Shown piece by piece: positions 46,515 to 56,941 of a DNA stretch of 64,000 bases; the first letter of the stretch is position 1, and each line of letters opens with the position of its first letter. The position numbers were made by a program, and so were the translations under genes. Source of the DNA: an uncultured Mycoplasmatota bacterium (GTDB lineage Bacteria; Bacillota_I; Bacilli_A; RF39; UBA660); NCBI GenBank assembly GCA_947649365.1, contig CANSRH010000002.1, forward strand, positions 1 to 64,000, read 5' to 3'. The notes below the pieces were generated by a model, which worked only from the letters and a program-made list of their open reading frames with translations, was not told the origin of the DNA and did not search any database.

Positions 46515-48353
46515 TTATTTTTTCCATAGCTTGTCTAACTTTTCTTGTAATTCCTTCTTAGTAAATGGTTTGGCCAAATAATCAACAAAACCAAGACTCA
46601 AATACTTTTCCTTTGCTCCATCAACAGCATCTGCCGTCAAAGCAAGCACTGGCGTTTGAAACGCAGGCATCTCTTTTAACTTTTGCATCGCTTCTTCCCC
46701 ACCCATAATAGGCATCATAATATCCATCAAAATCAAATCGTATGTATTTTTTGTTACATGTTCCAATGCTTCTACTCCATTACTACACTCGGTAATAGCA
46801 AAACCAAAAGGATCTAAGGCTTTTCTCGCTACTTTAATGTTCAGTTTATTATCATCCACAAGTAAAATTCTTTTTTCTCCGTAGCCAGTATTCTCCTCAG
46901 GAACATCCAAAACCTCAATCACTTCTTTGGGGCCTTCCAGTTTTTCTATTTTTTGAGGGATCTCAGCTGTGAACACAGAACCACTTCCAAAGACACTCTC
47001 TACACGAACGCTTCCACCCATCATTTCCACTAAATTTTTAGTAATAGCAAGTCCCAATCCCGTTCCTTCAATGGTACTATTTTTAATTACATCTAGTCGT
47101 TCAAACTTACCGAACAAGAAAGGCATATCTTCCTCTCTTATTCCCTTACCTGTATCTTTTACTTGAATGAAAAGGGTACAATCCGTCTCATTATTCTCTG
47201 AAAAAACACGAAGAACAATAGAACCAGAATCTGTATATTTAATAGCATTAGAAAGAAAGTTATTAATAATCCCTTTTACATGCACCTTGTCTCCCAAAAG
47301 GAGATAAGGAAGATTCGGAGCCAAATCCAATTTAAATTCAATAGGTTTCGTTCCAATACGAGTTGTTGTAACAGAAACCAAACTTTTTATTTCTTCTACC
47401 AAATTATAAGGAATGGAAACTAACTCCATCTTTCCACTTTCAATTTTATTGATATCCAAAATATTTCCAACAATTTCAAGTAATGTCCCCGAAGCATTCC
47501 CAATATCTTCAATATCCTCTAAAACTTCTTTAGGAACTCTATCTCCATACTCTTTCATATCCTCAGAAAGTCCTACGATAGCATTCAAAGGTGTTCGTAT
47601 TTCATGAGACATACTAGAAAGAAAATCACTCTTCGCATGACTCGCTTTTTCAGCCATATCACGAGCAATTTCTAATTCGTTAATCAACTTAACATCAGGG
47701 TTTTCAATCGTAAAATACATAATATAACAAATCGATACGATTAATAAATCAGCCAGAAGAATTCCTGGGAAAAAAACAGTTAAAATTGCAAAAAAAACGA
47801 TAAAAGCCAAAATAAATAAAATAACCATATATCTTCGATCCAATTTACGTATATTTAAAAGAGCCAAAATAAAATTAATAATTAAAACTATAGCAACCAA
47901 TAAATAAGACAAATGAAGAGTAGAACCCGTAACACTTGTAATCACACCAACTTGTATAATTTCTATTTTTGTAAAAGATAAAAATATTAAAAAGAAAAAA
48001 TTAAAACCTATAAAAACATTTCTAACTAATTTATGATTCTCTTTCGCTTTTTTATAACTAATAATTATTGTATAACAAAGAATACAACCAAAAATAAGAA
48101 TAAATAAATATCCCATCACTTTATTAAAAAAATTAACAAGAAAATAAAAGTTTGTACTAAAAATAGAAAAATCAACTCTTGCTGCAAGTAAATGAATACA
48201 AGTATTTATAAATGTTTCTATTAAAGAGGCAATTAAAATAATTTCAAAATACTTATTTTCTATTAATTTTAAATTAGGTTTAGAAAAATACACCATAACC
48301 AAAAGAAAAATAAAAAGAAAACAAATCAATGGAACTTCAAATTCAAAAGACAC
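46515..48353 (-). CDS. Hybrid sensor histidine kinase / response regulator
   Basis: Multi-TM N-terminus, SHEIRTPLNAIVG H-box, GTGLGLAITKNLVEMMGG, receiver LLVDDN...LILMDIMMP...KP. Confidence 0.93.
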   Translation of the reverse strand: MSFEFEVPLICFLFIFLLVMVYFSKPNLKLIENKYFEIILIASLIETFINTCIHLLAARVDFSIFSTNFYFLVNFFNKVMGYLFILIFGCILCYTIIISYKKAKENHKLVRNVFIGFNFFFLIFLSFTKIEIIQVGVITSVTGSTLHLSYLLVAIVLIINFILALLNIRKLDRRYMVILFILAFIVFFAILTVFFPGILLADLLIVSICYIMYFTIENPDVKLINELEIARDMAEKASHAKSDFLSSMSHEIRTPLNAIVGLSEDMKEYGDRVPKEVLEDIEDIGNASGTLLEIVGNILDINKIESGKMELVSIPYNLVEEIKSLVSVTTTRIGTKPIEFKLDLAPNLPYLLLGDKVHVKGIINNFLSNAIKYTDSGSIVLRVFSENNETDCTLFIQVKDTGKGIREEDMPFLFGKFERLDVIKNSTIEGTGLGLAITKNLVEMMGGSVRVESVFGSGSVFTAEIPQKIEKLEGPKEVIEVLDVPEENTGYGEKRILLVDDNKLNIKVARKALDPFGFAITECSNGVEALEHVTKNTYDLILMDIMMPIMGGEEAMQKLKEMPAFQTPVLALTADAVDGAKEKYLSLGFVDYLAKPFTKKELQEKLDKLWKK

Positions 48354-48410
48354 AACTTACCACCTATTTTCTAACGAAATTATATCAATTTTGCATTTTT
48401 ATGTAAACAA

Positions 48411-48434
48411 AAAAACTTGTCCATTGTTCAAGTT
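48411..48434 (-). terminator. Intrinsic terminator
   Basis: Minus: AAACTTG...CAAGTTTTTTT. Confidence 0.6.
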
Positions 48435-49820
48435 TTATTTATTAGTTTCCAAAACAAGTTCTAACTTAGTTTCTTCTAAATCATTATCTATATAAGGTTT
48501 TATAAATTTTTCATATGCTTCCTCATAAGAAATATTCCAAGTATTATGCATATATCTTTTAAAATCATATAACAAATCTTCTTCTCTTTGCTTACGAATA
48601 GGATTTATAGCCAGATAATTATCTCTTGTTATTTGTACACTATCAAATGTTGCTCTTATATCCTGAGGGCTTGGTCTTTTCCCATTTTTACGATTCGTAA
48701 GTTCTTCTTCCCAAACATCATGTAGCCAATGCGACTTCATATATTCATATTTTCTTTCTTCCATAAATTGAAAACGACAATTGCTTGGTAAACTTTTTCT
48801 TTTCAACCAACTAGCATGATGTATCCACAACTCATATTCCAAAGTAGCCAAAACATTTCGCAATCTTTCTGTTCCTTCTGTTGCTGTAACATTTAAAAAA
48901 TGCAATGGAGCATCTGCCGTAATATAAATGTTCTTTGAGCCATATTCACGAAAAGAAGCCATAGGTACAATTGGAGCAAATGTTCTTCTATGCAATTGGA
49001 CAGCCCCTTCAAACAATTCTTCTACAATTTTGTTCTCTGTGTTGTTGTACCCGCCTTCTGCACAAATAATAACGCTTATCCCATTATCAATCAATCGTTT
49101 CATCTTTAAAATAGAATTCTCTCTACTCCACGGATCCATTCTTCCAACATAAACCATTCCCATTGCCCAAAGACCATATACTTGCTTTGAATTTTCTAAT
49201 TGTTCTGTAGAACCAAAAAGTAAATATGCATTTCTATCCATAACCGCCAGAGCAGAATTTACATCCTCACAAAAAGAATGCGTAGAAACAAAAATATAAG
49301 GCTTAGAAGACTTTAGATTTAAAAATGACAAATCTTTTTCTATATCCACCTTAGAAGCTTCTCCATAATTTGTAATAGATTCTAATACAATATTTCCATC
49401 AGTTGCTTGCAATAATGGTTTTTTTAAATACTTATAAGTATGTTTTCTAATATTCATTCCAAAATTACTTGTAAAATTATTTTCATCAGCATACTTTAAA
49501 TAAGCTACACCATCTTTAAAAAAATTACCTTTATAATCTACCGTTACAGAAGAAGAAATAATTTTTCCACTTGTCGCTTGAATCACACAAGAATAAGTAC
49601 GATAATTTAATGTAAAACTAACTTTATATCTTGCCTCAAAAACAAGTTCTACTTCGTCTAATTTTTCATAATCAAAATCAACTTCACAATTAGGATAAGG
49701 ACTTCTCATCTTAGCATTATGTAAAGAAATAGCAATCGCTTCTTCTTTACTAATGTACGCTTCATGTTTAGACATTTCGACAATTATATCTAATTCTTTC
49801 TCTGTATATTCTCTTCCCAT
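48435..49820 (-). CDS. PepSY-like domain fused to a PlsC-like acyltransferase domain
   Basis: N-terminal ISKEEAIAISLHNAK...VIQATSGKIISS; HSFCED (HX4D) and CAEGGYNN; GGGGGAG SD before the Met at 49820. Confidence 0.6.
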   Translation of the reverse strand: MGREYTEKELDIIVEMSKHEAYISKEEAIAISLHNAKMRSPYPNCEVDFDYEKLDEVELVFEARYKVSFTLNYRTYSCVIQATSGKIISSSVTVDYKGNFFKDGVAYLKYADENNFTSNFGMNIRKHTYKYLKKPLLQATDGNIVLESITNYGEASKVDIEKDLSFLNLKSSKPYIFVSTHSFCEDVNSALAVMDRNAYLLFGSTEQLENSKQVYGLWAMGMVYVGRMDPWSRENSILKMKRLIDNGISVIICAEGGYNNTENKIVEELFEGAVQLHRRTFAPIVPMASFREYGSKNIYITADAPLHFLNVTATEGTERLRNVLATLEYELWIHHASWLKRKSLPSNCRFQFMEERKYEYMKSHWLHDVWEEELTNRKNGKRPSPQDIRATFDSVQITRDNYLAINPIRKQREEDLLYDFKRYMHNTWNISYEEAYEKFIKPYIDNDLEETKLELVLETNK

Positions 49821-49983
49821 AAATCTCCCCCTCAATTTGAGTTAAATATTTTAAATGAAAAGAAACAATTGAAAGAAACCAATGCTTAAATTTAAAACTT
49901 TTTTGTCTCAAATAACTTATTATACCCTATTCTCTATCGTTTCTATTCTTTTTCATTATAATATTTACAAAATAGAAGCACAA

Positions 49984-50031
49984 GAAAAAAGAAATAACTT
50001 GTATCTTTTTTGATACACATTATTTCTTTAC
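49984..50031 (-). terminator. Intrinsic terminator of trmB
   Basis: Minus: AGAAATAATGTGTATC-AAAAAA-GATACAAGTTATTTCTTTTTT. Confidence 0.75.
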
Positions 50032-50673
50032 GGCATTGATATAATTAATTTTCATTCCTTGCTTCTTAAACTTCATTTCATATTCCGTTTCTACATTCGG
50101 AATGGATGTATTTGCTAAATCCAAAGAAACTTCCTCAAAAAAATAACCAGCATTGTTTAAATTTTTCAAACTACTAGCAAACAAGATAAGATTGTCTGTT
50201 TTTTGAACAATTCTTTTTTCTCCTCCTAACAATTCTGATACAAACAAATCTTCATAAATTTCTAAAAAAGTTGGACTCGTAAGACGTCTTCTAGCGTGAC
50301 GCATTTTTGGCCATGGATCAGAAAAATTAAGATAAATACAAGAGATTTCCTTATAAAAAATATCTTTTAAACCCAAAGCATCTACACAAAGCAAACGAAT
50401 ATTAGGAAGAGGTTCCTCTTGTAGTTTTTGTACTGCTCTAACCAAAATACTTTCATATTTTTCAATCCCAATAAAATTAACCAAAGGATATTGTTTTGCC
50501 ATTTCTATCAAAAACTTTCCTTTTCCCATGCCTATCTCAATATGAATAGGATGATCATTTCCAAACAAAGTATTGTATTTTCCCTTTAAACCTTCTCTAT
50601 TCTTAATTACAAACTCACAAGATGCAATTATTTCTTTTGCATTTTTCACATTTCTTAATCGCAAATTAATCAC
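50020..50673 (-). CDS. trmB: tRNA (guanine-N7-)-methyltransferase
   Basis: IHIEIGMGKGKFLIEMA, YLNFSDPWPKMRHARRRL. Confidence 0.94.
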   Translation of the reverse strand: MINLRLRNVKNAKEIIASCEFVIKNREGLKGKYNTLFGNDHPIHIEIGMGKGKFLIEMAKQYPLVNFIGIEKYESILVRAVQKLQEEPLPNIRLLCVDALGLKDIFYKEISCIYLNFSDPWPKMRHARRRLTSPTFLEIYEDLFVSELLGGEKRIVQKTDNLILFASSLKNLNNAGYFFEEVSLDLANTSIPNVETEYEMKFKKQGMKINYINAVKK

Positions 50674-50724
50674 TACTTTCTAACAACTCACATATAATTA
50701 TACCAAAGGATGTGTTTTTTAATT

Positions 50725-51054
50725 ATGAAAAAAGATCGTAATACATTTTTTAATGAAGCCAATTTCTCGCAATCTAGTTACATGGGAACACCCAATCTAC
50801 CCATGAATAATAATTTTCAAGGGGGAATGCCTGCCTATGGACAACAAGCAAGCCAAAGTTTCTATTCTGGACCAGTCCCTATGATGCCAAATAATGGTGG
50901 GATGCCAGGGGACAATATGAGTGATATCGAATCTCGAATGGCAAAAATAGAACGACAAATCAATCGTTTGGATGCTAGAATCAGCAAACTAGAAAACAAA
51001 GGACTTATGACTACAGAAAACTATGACAATACAACCAATATGTATATGTTATAA
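50725..51054 (+). CDS. Small Met/Asn/Gly-rich protein with C-terminal coiled coil
   Basis: ORF with low-complexity N-half and RMAKIERQINRLDARISKLE. Confidence 0.6.
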   Translation: MKKDRNTFFNEANFSQSSYMGTPNLPMNNNFQGGMPAYGQQASQSFYSGPVPMMPNNGGMPGDNMSDIESRMAKIERQINRLDARISKLENKGLMTTENYDNTTNMYML

Positions 51055-51103
51055 CGAATGCTTACTCACCTGAGTAAGTTTTTTATTGTATTAACAACTT
51101 TAT

Positions 51104-51727
51104 TTAACGATTTCTTTTTTCTTCTATTTGTACAACAAATGGTTCATACAAAGATGCATATTCCTTCAAACTCTTTTTTACATCAATTTCATAATCTTTT
51201 ACCATACAATGGTCTAACTCATAAAAATACTCTTTTAGAAAAACACCACCCAAAGCTTCCATTGTACGCCATGAAGCAGGATTGTCCGAATTCGCGTCCA
51301 TAAATACTTTAAAAATCCCATGTTCTTCACAAACTTTTAATCCTAAATACAAATTAATCTTATTATAACCTTTTCCTCGCTCAGTAGGTCGAATACTATA
51401 ACCAATATGTCCTCCTACCTTTTTCAAGTGTTCATTTAAAGCAAGCCGGATATTAATCATTCCAATAATTTTCTTATCCCCCTCTCTTACCAAAAAATAA
51501 GTACGAGAAGGCACAAATTTCTCATCAGGAACTCTCTTAGAATCCTCATCTAATTTTTCAAGCCATCCTTCATAATTATCCATAAAACGAGGCAATCCAC
51601 CACTTCCATTTACACTAGATTCATACCTCCGAAACTCTTCTATGTATTGAATTGCTTCTTCTTTTCTATCCAAACTAGGAACTTCAAAATAAAATCTTTC
51701 CAGCATCCTCTCCTCCATTCTTTTCAT
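51104..51727 (-). CDS. GNAT family N-acetyltransferase
   Basis: GHIGYSIRPTERGKGYNKINLYLGL; SDNPASWRTMEALGG. Confidence 0.9.
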   Translation of the reverse strand: MKRMEERMLERFYFEVPSLDRKEEAIQYIEEFRRYESSVNGSGGLPRFMDNYEGWLEKLDEDSKRVPDEKFVPSRTYFLVREGDKKIIGMINIRLALNEHLKKVGGHIGYSIRPTERGKGYNKINLYLGLKVCEEHGIFKVFMDANSDNPASWRTMEALGGVFLKEYFYELDHCMVKDYEIDVKKSLKEYASLYEPFVVQIEEKRNR

Positions 51728-51742
51728 AAAAAACGAAACAAT

Positions 51743-53395
51743 CTATTTAGATTTTCCTTTTCCAGCCAATCTACGTCCTATTTTATCCAATCTAGCCGTT
51801 CCAAAGACTTCTTTTAAAATTCCCATTTTATAAGCAATCCCTAAATACACAATTGCTCCCATCAAACTGATGACTCCTATATAAAATGTGCAAGACAACT
51901 TACTAGAATAAGAAACAGGAACCACCCATTTAAAGAAGACAACAACAAAAATCATTGCGATGGTTGGAATACATAACTTTCGTCCCATTCGGTACGTATC
52001 TCTGTAATCCACTTCATGTTCTTTTTTTAACTTTGAAAGTGAACGAACAAAAGCCAAACTATAACCGATTGCTGTAGACAAAATCGCCCCCAAATAAGGT
52101 GCAATGCCTATTTTATAAAACAACACCATCAAAGGAATATTCAACAAAACATTGGTTGTCAAACCAATAATGACACTTTGATAAACTACTTTTGATTTAT
52201 TGAGACCATGCAAAGTAGAATTAGTAATCAAAAACAAATTATAAAACAAAGAAACCAAAATTTGCATACTAAAAATAAACGAACCTACTAAATTGTCTCC
52301 ATAAAAGACACTCCAAACACTTCGAGAAAGCAAAGACAAGCCGATACACATAGGAATGCAAATCACCAAAATCAGTTGCAATGCTTTATTCAATTTCTCG
52401 CTTACTTCTTTCCAATTCTTTAATGTATACGCTCCCACAATCGTAGGAATCAAACTTGTCACCATACCAGTTGCCACAGAATTCACAATCATACTAATTT
52501 TTGTAGACCAAGTCGTAATCGCCGTCGTCGCAAACTCAATCGTTTCCGTATCTAACCCCAAATAAGAAAGCGTTCGTAAAATCATTACCATATCTAAAAA
52601 ATTATTAATTGAAAACACAATCGTAATAATTATAAAAGGAACGGCATAGAAAAAAATCTTTTGACCAATCTCCTTATTCGTAATAGAATCTTTCTCTACT
52701 TCTTTTACAAGACCCAATTCTTTCTTACTTTTCTTCATTTTCAACACTAAATAAACAATAGCAACCAACCCTCCAATGGTTGCTCCAAATACAGCAATCC
52801 CAATCGCAAATTGCATGGGCAGTTTAAAAAGATATAAGAAAAGATACACCCCACCTAAAATGACGAGAATACGAAACACCTGTTCCAAAACTTGACTCAC
52901 ACTAGAAATCCCAATAATATTATGTCCTTGTAAATATCCCCTTGTAATACTTAAATAAGGAACAACCAAAAGAGCAAAAGAAGTCATTCGTATTACAAAA
53001 GTAACCTCTTCTATCGTCGTACCACCTGTTAAATCTCCTAAAATAAGAGTGGCAATGGGTCTTGCAAAAAACAAAAGAAGAAAAAAAATAGCAAAAGAAA
53101 GAATACTAACCATTTTAAGTCCTATTCCAAACGCTCTCTTTTTCGCATCCATCCTATGGAGTGTATTGTATTCCTTAATAATTTTACTCAAAGCAAGAGG
53201 AAGACCCGCTGTAGAAATATCCAAAAAAATCGCATAGATAGTATAACCATATGCATACAAAGCACTACCAGACTCTCCTACCATCGAATAAAAAGGAATC
53301 ACGTAAAGCATTCCCATAATTTTTGTCACAACAATTGCAAGAGTTGCAATAATTGTTCCTTCCACAAACGAACTTTTCTTCATAAAACCACTCAT
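51743..53395 (-). CDS. SpoVB/MurJ-like polysaccharide/lipid flippase
   Basis: Polytopic MOP-superfamily protein: STAGLPLALSKIIKEYN, LTRGYLQGH-type SITRGYLQGHN. Confidence 0.85.
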   Translation of the reverse strand: MSGFMKKSSFVEGTIIATLAIVVTKIMGMLYVIPFYSMVGESGSALYAYGYTIYAIFLDISTAGLPLALSKIIKEYNTLHRMDAKKRAFGIGLKMVSILSFAIFFLLLFFARPIATLILGDLTGGTTIEEVTFVIRMTSFALLVVPYLSITRGYLQGHNIIGISSVSQVLEQVFRILVILGGVYLFLYLFKLPMQFAIGIAVFGATIGGLVAIVYLVLKMKKSKKELGLVKEVEKDSITNKEIGQKIFFYAVPFIIITIVFSINNFLDMVMILRTLSYLGLDTETIEFATTAITTWSTKISMIVNSVATGMVTSLIPTIVGAYTLKNWKEVSEKLNKALQLILVICIPMCIGLSLLSRSVWSVFYGDNLVGSFIFSMQILVSLFYNLFLITNSTLHGLNKSKVVYQSVIIGLTTNVLLNIPLMVLFYKIGIAPYLGAILSTAIGYSLAFVRSLSKLKKEHEVDYRDTYRMGRKLCIPTIAMIFVVVFFKWVVPVSYSSKLSCTFYIGVISLMGAIVYLGIAYKMGILKEVFGTARLDKIGRRLAGKGKSK

Positions 53396-53571
53396 TCTTT
53401 TGGGCTATAAATCACCATAGCAGTAAAACAATAAATTTGTTCCTCGCCTGAAACAGCAATAGCCACGTTGTATTTAATATCAATTATATCACTTGAAGTA
53501 CTCCCTAGAAAAGCATTTATTGCTGCTTCCAAATCTTTTTCATGAGACTCATCAAAACATTTTACGCGCAT
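53392..53571 (-). CDS. Cse60-like sporulation protein
   Basis: MRVKCFDESHEKDLEAAINAFL...DIKYNVAIA...EEQIYCFTAMVIY; GAGGTGATG SD. Confidence 0.75.
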   Translation of the reverse strand: MRVKCFDESHEKDLEAAINAFLGSTSSDIIDIKYNVAIAVSGEEQIYCFTAMVIYSPKE

Positions 53572-53639
53572 AAACATCACCTCAAAAAAAGAGTAACACA
53601 CTTATTTTGCAAAAAAGAACGAATTTTAGAAAAAAATAG

Positions 53640-53996
53640 TTACATTTCTTCTTCAAAAATAATATCGTCCTTGGAATCAAATGCAGGACAATCTACTAGC
53701 AAGGCATCAAACTTCCCTCGAAAAGCATATTTCGTATTTTTGGGTATAACTAACATTTCTCCCATTTGAAGAAAAATTTCTTTCTCCTCAAAAACAAAAG
53801 TAGCCTCTCCTGTTATCAAATAATACGTTCGATTCGAATTTACATTTTTCATAAAAGGATGTTTTCCATCTAAGTGAGTTCGAACAATCGAATAGCCAAC
53901 ACCCTCCTCTTTTGATAAATAATTATCTACAACATATCCTTTTTCTACTTCCACACTTTTTGTTTTATCAAATTTGATTTTTAATGGTTTTATCAT
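53640..53996 (-). CDS. Cupin-fold protein
   Basis: YYLITGEATFVFEEKEIFLQMGEMLVIPKNTKYAFRG. Confidence 0.8.
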   Translation of the reverse strand: MIKPLKIKFDKTKSVEVEKGYVVDNYLSKEEGVGYSIVRTHLDGKHPFMKNVNSNRTYYLITGEATFVFEEKEIFLQMGEMLVIPKNTKYAFRGKFDALLVDCPAFDSKDDIIFEEEM

Positions 53997-54119
53997 TTCT
54001 AAATCTTTTCCTTTCTAAATTTTCTTCAAAAAAACAAATGATTTCTTTGTTAGAGCATATTAATTTTTCATAAAATCTACATAACTTCTATTATAACTTA
54101 TTCTTAAAAAATAAATGTA

Positions 54120-54148
54120 ACAAAAAAGTACCTCCAAAAGGCACTTTA
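54120..54148 (-). terminator. Intrinsic terminator of leuS
   Basis: Minus: AAAGTGCCTTTTGGAGGTACTTTTTTG. Confidence 0.65.
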
Positions 54149-56551
54149 CTTTACAACAATGTTAACAATACGATTCGGTATAACAATCACTTTTACGATT
54201 TCTTTACCATCCGTATACTTTTTAACATTCTCTTCATTTAACGCTTTTTCTTTGACTTCCTCTTCTGTATTTGAAATAGAAATTGTAATTGTACCACGAA
54301 CTTTTCCATTCACCTGTACAGCAATCTCTTTTTCTTCATCAATGGTTTTTGCTTCTTCATACTCTGGCCACATAGACTCACAAATTGGTGGAAAACCAAG
54401 ACTTTCATTCAATTCTTCTGTAATATGTGGTGCAATAGGATTCAAAAGCATCAACAATACACGATACTCTTCTTTACTAATCATCGCACAATCTTCGTAT
54501 TGATTCGCTAAAATCATCAAAGTAGAAACAGCCGTATTGTATGCCATATGAGTTAAATCATCGCTTATTTTTTTAATACTCTTATGAATCAAAGACTCAT
54601 TTGCTTTTTGATATCCAGAACAATCTCCTATTTTATCCTTCAAGCGAATCACTTTATCCAAGAAACGTTTACAACCACGTAAACTATCGGTACTCCAAGG
54701 AGCATCATGTTCATAGTCTCCCATAAACATCTCATAAACACGTAACGTATCTGCCCCATATTCTTTTACGATGTCATCAGGATTAATAACATTTCCACGT
54801 GATTTACTCATTTTTTCATTGTTTGAACCCAACACCATACCATGGCTCACACGTGTCCAAATCATTTCGCTTTTAGGAACCAAACCGATAGAATGTAAAA
54901 ATTGAACCCAGAATCTTGCATACAACAAATGCCTTGCGGTATGTTCCATTCCTCCATTGTACCAATCAACACGTCCCCAATAGTTCATAGCATCCATAGA
55001 AGCAAATTCCTGTTCATTGTGTGGATCCATAAACCTTAGAAAATACCAACTAGAACCAGCCCAATTTGGCATAGTATCTGTTTCACGTTTTGCAGGACCA
55101 CCACAGCATGGACAAGTTGTATTGACCCAATCTGTAATTTTTGCCAAAGGACTTTCACCAGTTTCAGTAGGTTCGTACTCTGCAACATCGGGAAGCAATA
55201 GCGGCAAATCACTTTCCTTCAACGGAACCCAACCACACTTCGGACAATCCACCATTGGAATAGGTTCTCCCCAAAATCTTTGTCTTGAAAAAATCCAATC
55301 ACGCATTTTATAATTATTTACTTCGCGAGCCACACCTTCATTCACTAATTTTTCAGTAATGGCTTTCTTTGCTTCTTCTACAGTCAATCCATCAAATTCC
55401 TCTGAATGAACAAGGGTACAACCCTTACCCAAATACTCTTGCTTTTCAAATGCTTTCGATGCTATATCTCCACCAGTAATCACTTCTACAATTGGTAAAT
55501 CATGCACCTTAGCATAATCATAATCACGAGCATCATGAGCTGGGACTGCCATAACTGCCCCAGTTCCATAGTCTCCTAAAACAAAATCTCCTAAGAAAAT
55601 GGGTACTGTTTCTTTAGTAATTGGATGAATAGCTTCTACACCCTTAACCAAGCAGCCACTTTTTCCTTTATTAAGTTCAGTACGATCCATATTCGATTTT
55701 TTCTTCGTCTCTTCGATATAAGCAAGAACTTCTTCTTTGTTCTCCACTCGAGGCATCAATTCTTGAATTAACTTCCCATCCGGAGCAAGCACAAAGAAAG
55801 TAATTCCATAAATCGTTTCAATACAAGTAGTAAAAATAGAAAACTTGCCTCCGCCGACAATATCGACATCCACTTCTACCCCTGTTGATTTTCCAATCCA
55901 ATTGATTTGACCTAACTTCACCTTCTCTGCGAAATTCGTATCCTCTAATCCATCAAGTAAACTTTCAGCATAATTGCTCATACGAAGCATCCATTGTGAC
56001 TTTTCTTTTTGTAAAACACTTGTCCCACATCGTTCACACACACCACCAGCAGCATCTTCATTCGATAAAACACTCATACATTTAGGACACCAATTCACAG
56101 GTATCGTATCCTTATAAGCCATTCCATGTTTATAAAACTCTAAGAATTGCCATTGTGTCCATTTATAATACTCTGGGTCTGTAGTAGAAAACTCACGACT
56201 CCAATCAAAGGAAAAACCAAGCGTTTGCATTTGTCCTTTAAATGTTTTAATATTTTCTGCTACAGCATCCTTAGGATGAATATGGTTCTTTATCGCATAT
56301 TGTTCAGCAGGAGCTCCAAAAGCATCCCACCCCATAGGAAAAAGCACATTGTACCCTTGCATCCGCATCATTCTAGCCATTGCATCATTCGCAGTATAAC
56401 TTCTTACATGTCCAACATGAAGTCCTGCTCCCGACGGATAAGGAAACTCCACCAAAATATAATAAGGATGTTTCCCTTCATTGTTCACTTCAAACGTTTT
56501 ATGTTCTCTCCAATAATTTTGCCATTTTTCTTCTATACTTTTAAAATTCAT
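54146..56551 (-). CDS. leuS: Leucine--tRNA ligase
   Basis: FPYPSGAGLHVGHVRSYT, KMSKSRGNVINPDDIV, zinc-like Cys motifs. Confidence 0.97.
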   Translation of the reverse strand: MNFKSIEEKWQNYWREHKTFEVNNEGKHPYYILVEFPYPSGAGLHVGHVRSYTANDAMARMMRMQGYNVLFPMGWDAFGAPAEQYAIKNHIHPKDAVAENIKTFKGQMQTLGFSFDWSREFSTTDPEYYKWTQWQFLEFYKHGMAYKDTIPVNWCPKCMSVLSNEDAAGGVCERCGTSVLQKEKSQWMLRMSNYAESLLDGLEDTNFAEKVKLGQINWIGKSTGVEVDVDIVGGGKFSIFTTCIETIYGITFFVLAPDGKLIQELMPRVENKEEVLAYIEETKKKSNMDRTELNKGKSGCLVKGVEAIHPITKETVPIFLGDFVLGDYGTGAVMAVPAHDARDYDYAKVHDLPIVEVITGGDIASKAFEKQEYLGKGCTLVHSEEFDGLTVEEAKKAITEKLVNEGVAREVNNYKMRDWIFSRQRFWGEPIPMVDCPKCGWVPLKESDLPLLLPDVAEYEPTETGESPLAKITDWVNTTCPCCGGPAKRETDTMPNWAGSSWYFLRFMDPHNEQEFASMDAMNYWGRVDWYNGGMEHTARHLLYARFWVQFLHSIGLVPKSEMIWTRVSHGMVLGSNNEKMSKSRGNVINPDDIVKEYGADTLRVYEMFMGDYEHDAPWSTDSLRGCKRFLDKVIRLKDKIGDCSGYQKANESLIHKSIKKISDDLTHMAYNTAVSTLMILANQYEDCAMISKEEYRVLLMLLNPIAPHITEELNESLGFPPICESMWPEYEEAKTIDEEKEIAVQVNGKVRGTITISISNTEEEVKEKALNEENVKKYTDGKEIVKVIVIPNRIVNIVVK

Positions 56552-56918
56552 TTTTATCCTCTCCTAACTTTCTAAGTAAATGTCTTCCATAGATTTCAAA
56601 CAAAGCATAAATAAGTGCAAGTAAAAGTAAAAAACCTAAACCAAGCTGTAAAAATATTGCTATCTCCAGACTGGTCACAAACGTCCCTACACTTGCAATA
56701 ATCAAACTATCCAAGAAAGAAATCATACAAATTTCCTTTTTATAATTGATTCTTTTCTTCTCCAAATGAAACTTTTTAATTACGTAATTCAACTCTCCAA
56801 TTGTATCAAACTTTTTCTTTTTCACTTTCCGTAAATTAAAAACATAAATGGTCACAAACACAATGAGGAATAAAACCACAAAAAAATAAATCAAAAATGT
56901 TGGACTATTTAAATCCAT
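56541..56918 (-). CDS. Small membrane protein between the leu T-box and leuS
   Basis: Three hydrophobic segments; overlaps leuS start. Confidence 0.6.
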   Translation of the reverse strand: MDLNSPTFLIYFFVVLFLIVFVTIYVFNLRKVKKKKFDTIGELNYVIKKFHLEKKRINYKKEICMISFLDSLIIASVGTFVTSLEIAIFLQLGLGFLLLLALIYALFEIYGRHLLRKLGEDKNEF

Positions 56919-56941
56919 AACAACCATCCTTTCTAAAATAA

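Noticed and set aside
54159-56575. Plus-strand ORFs opposite leuS (54159..54503, 55017..55313, 56147..56575)
   Set aside because: Fully antisense to leuS with no independent coding evidence.
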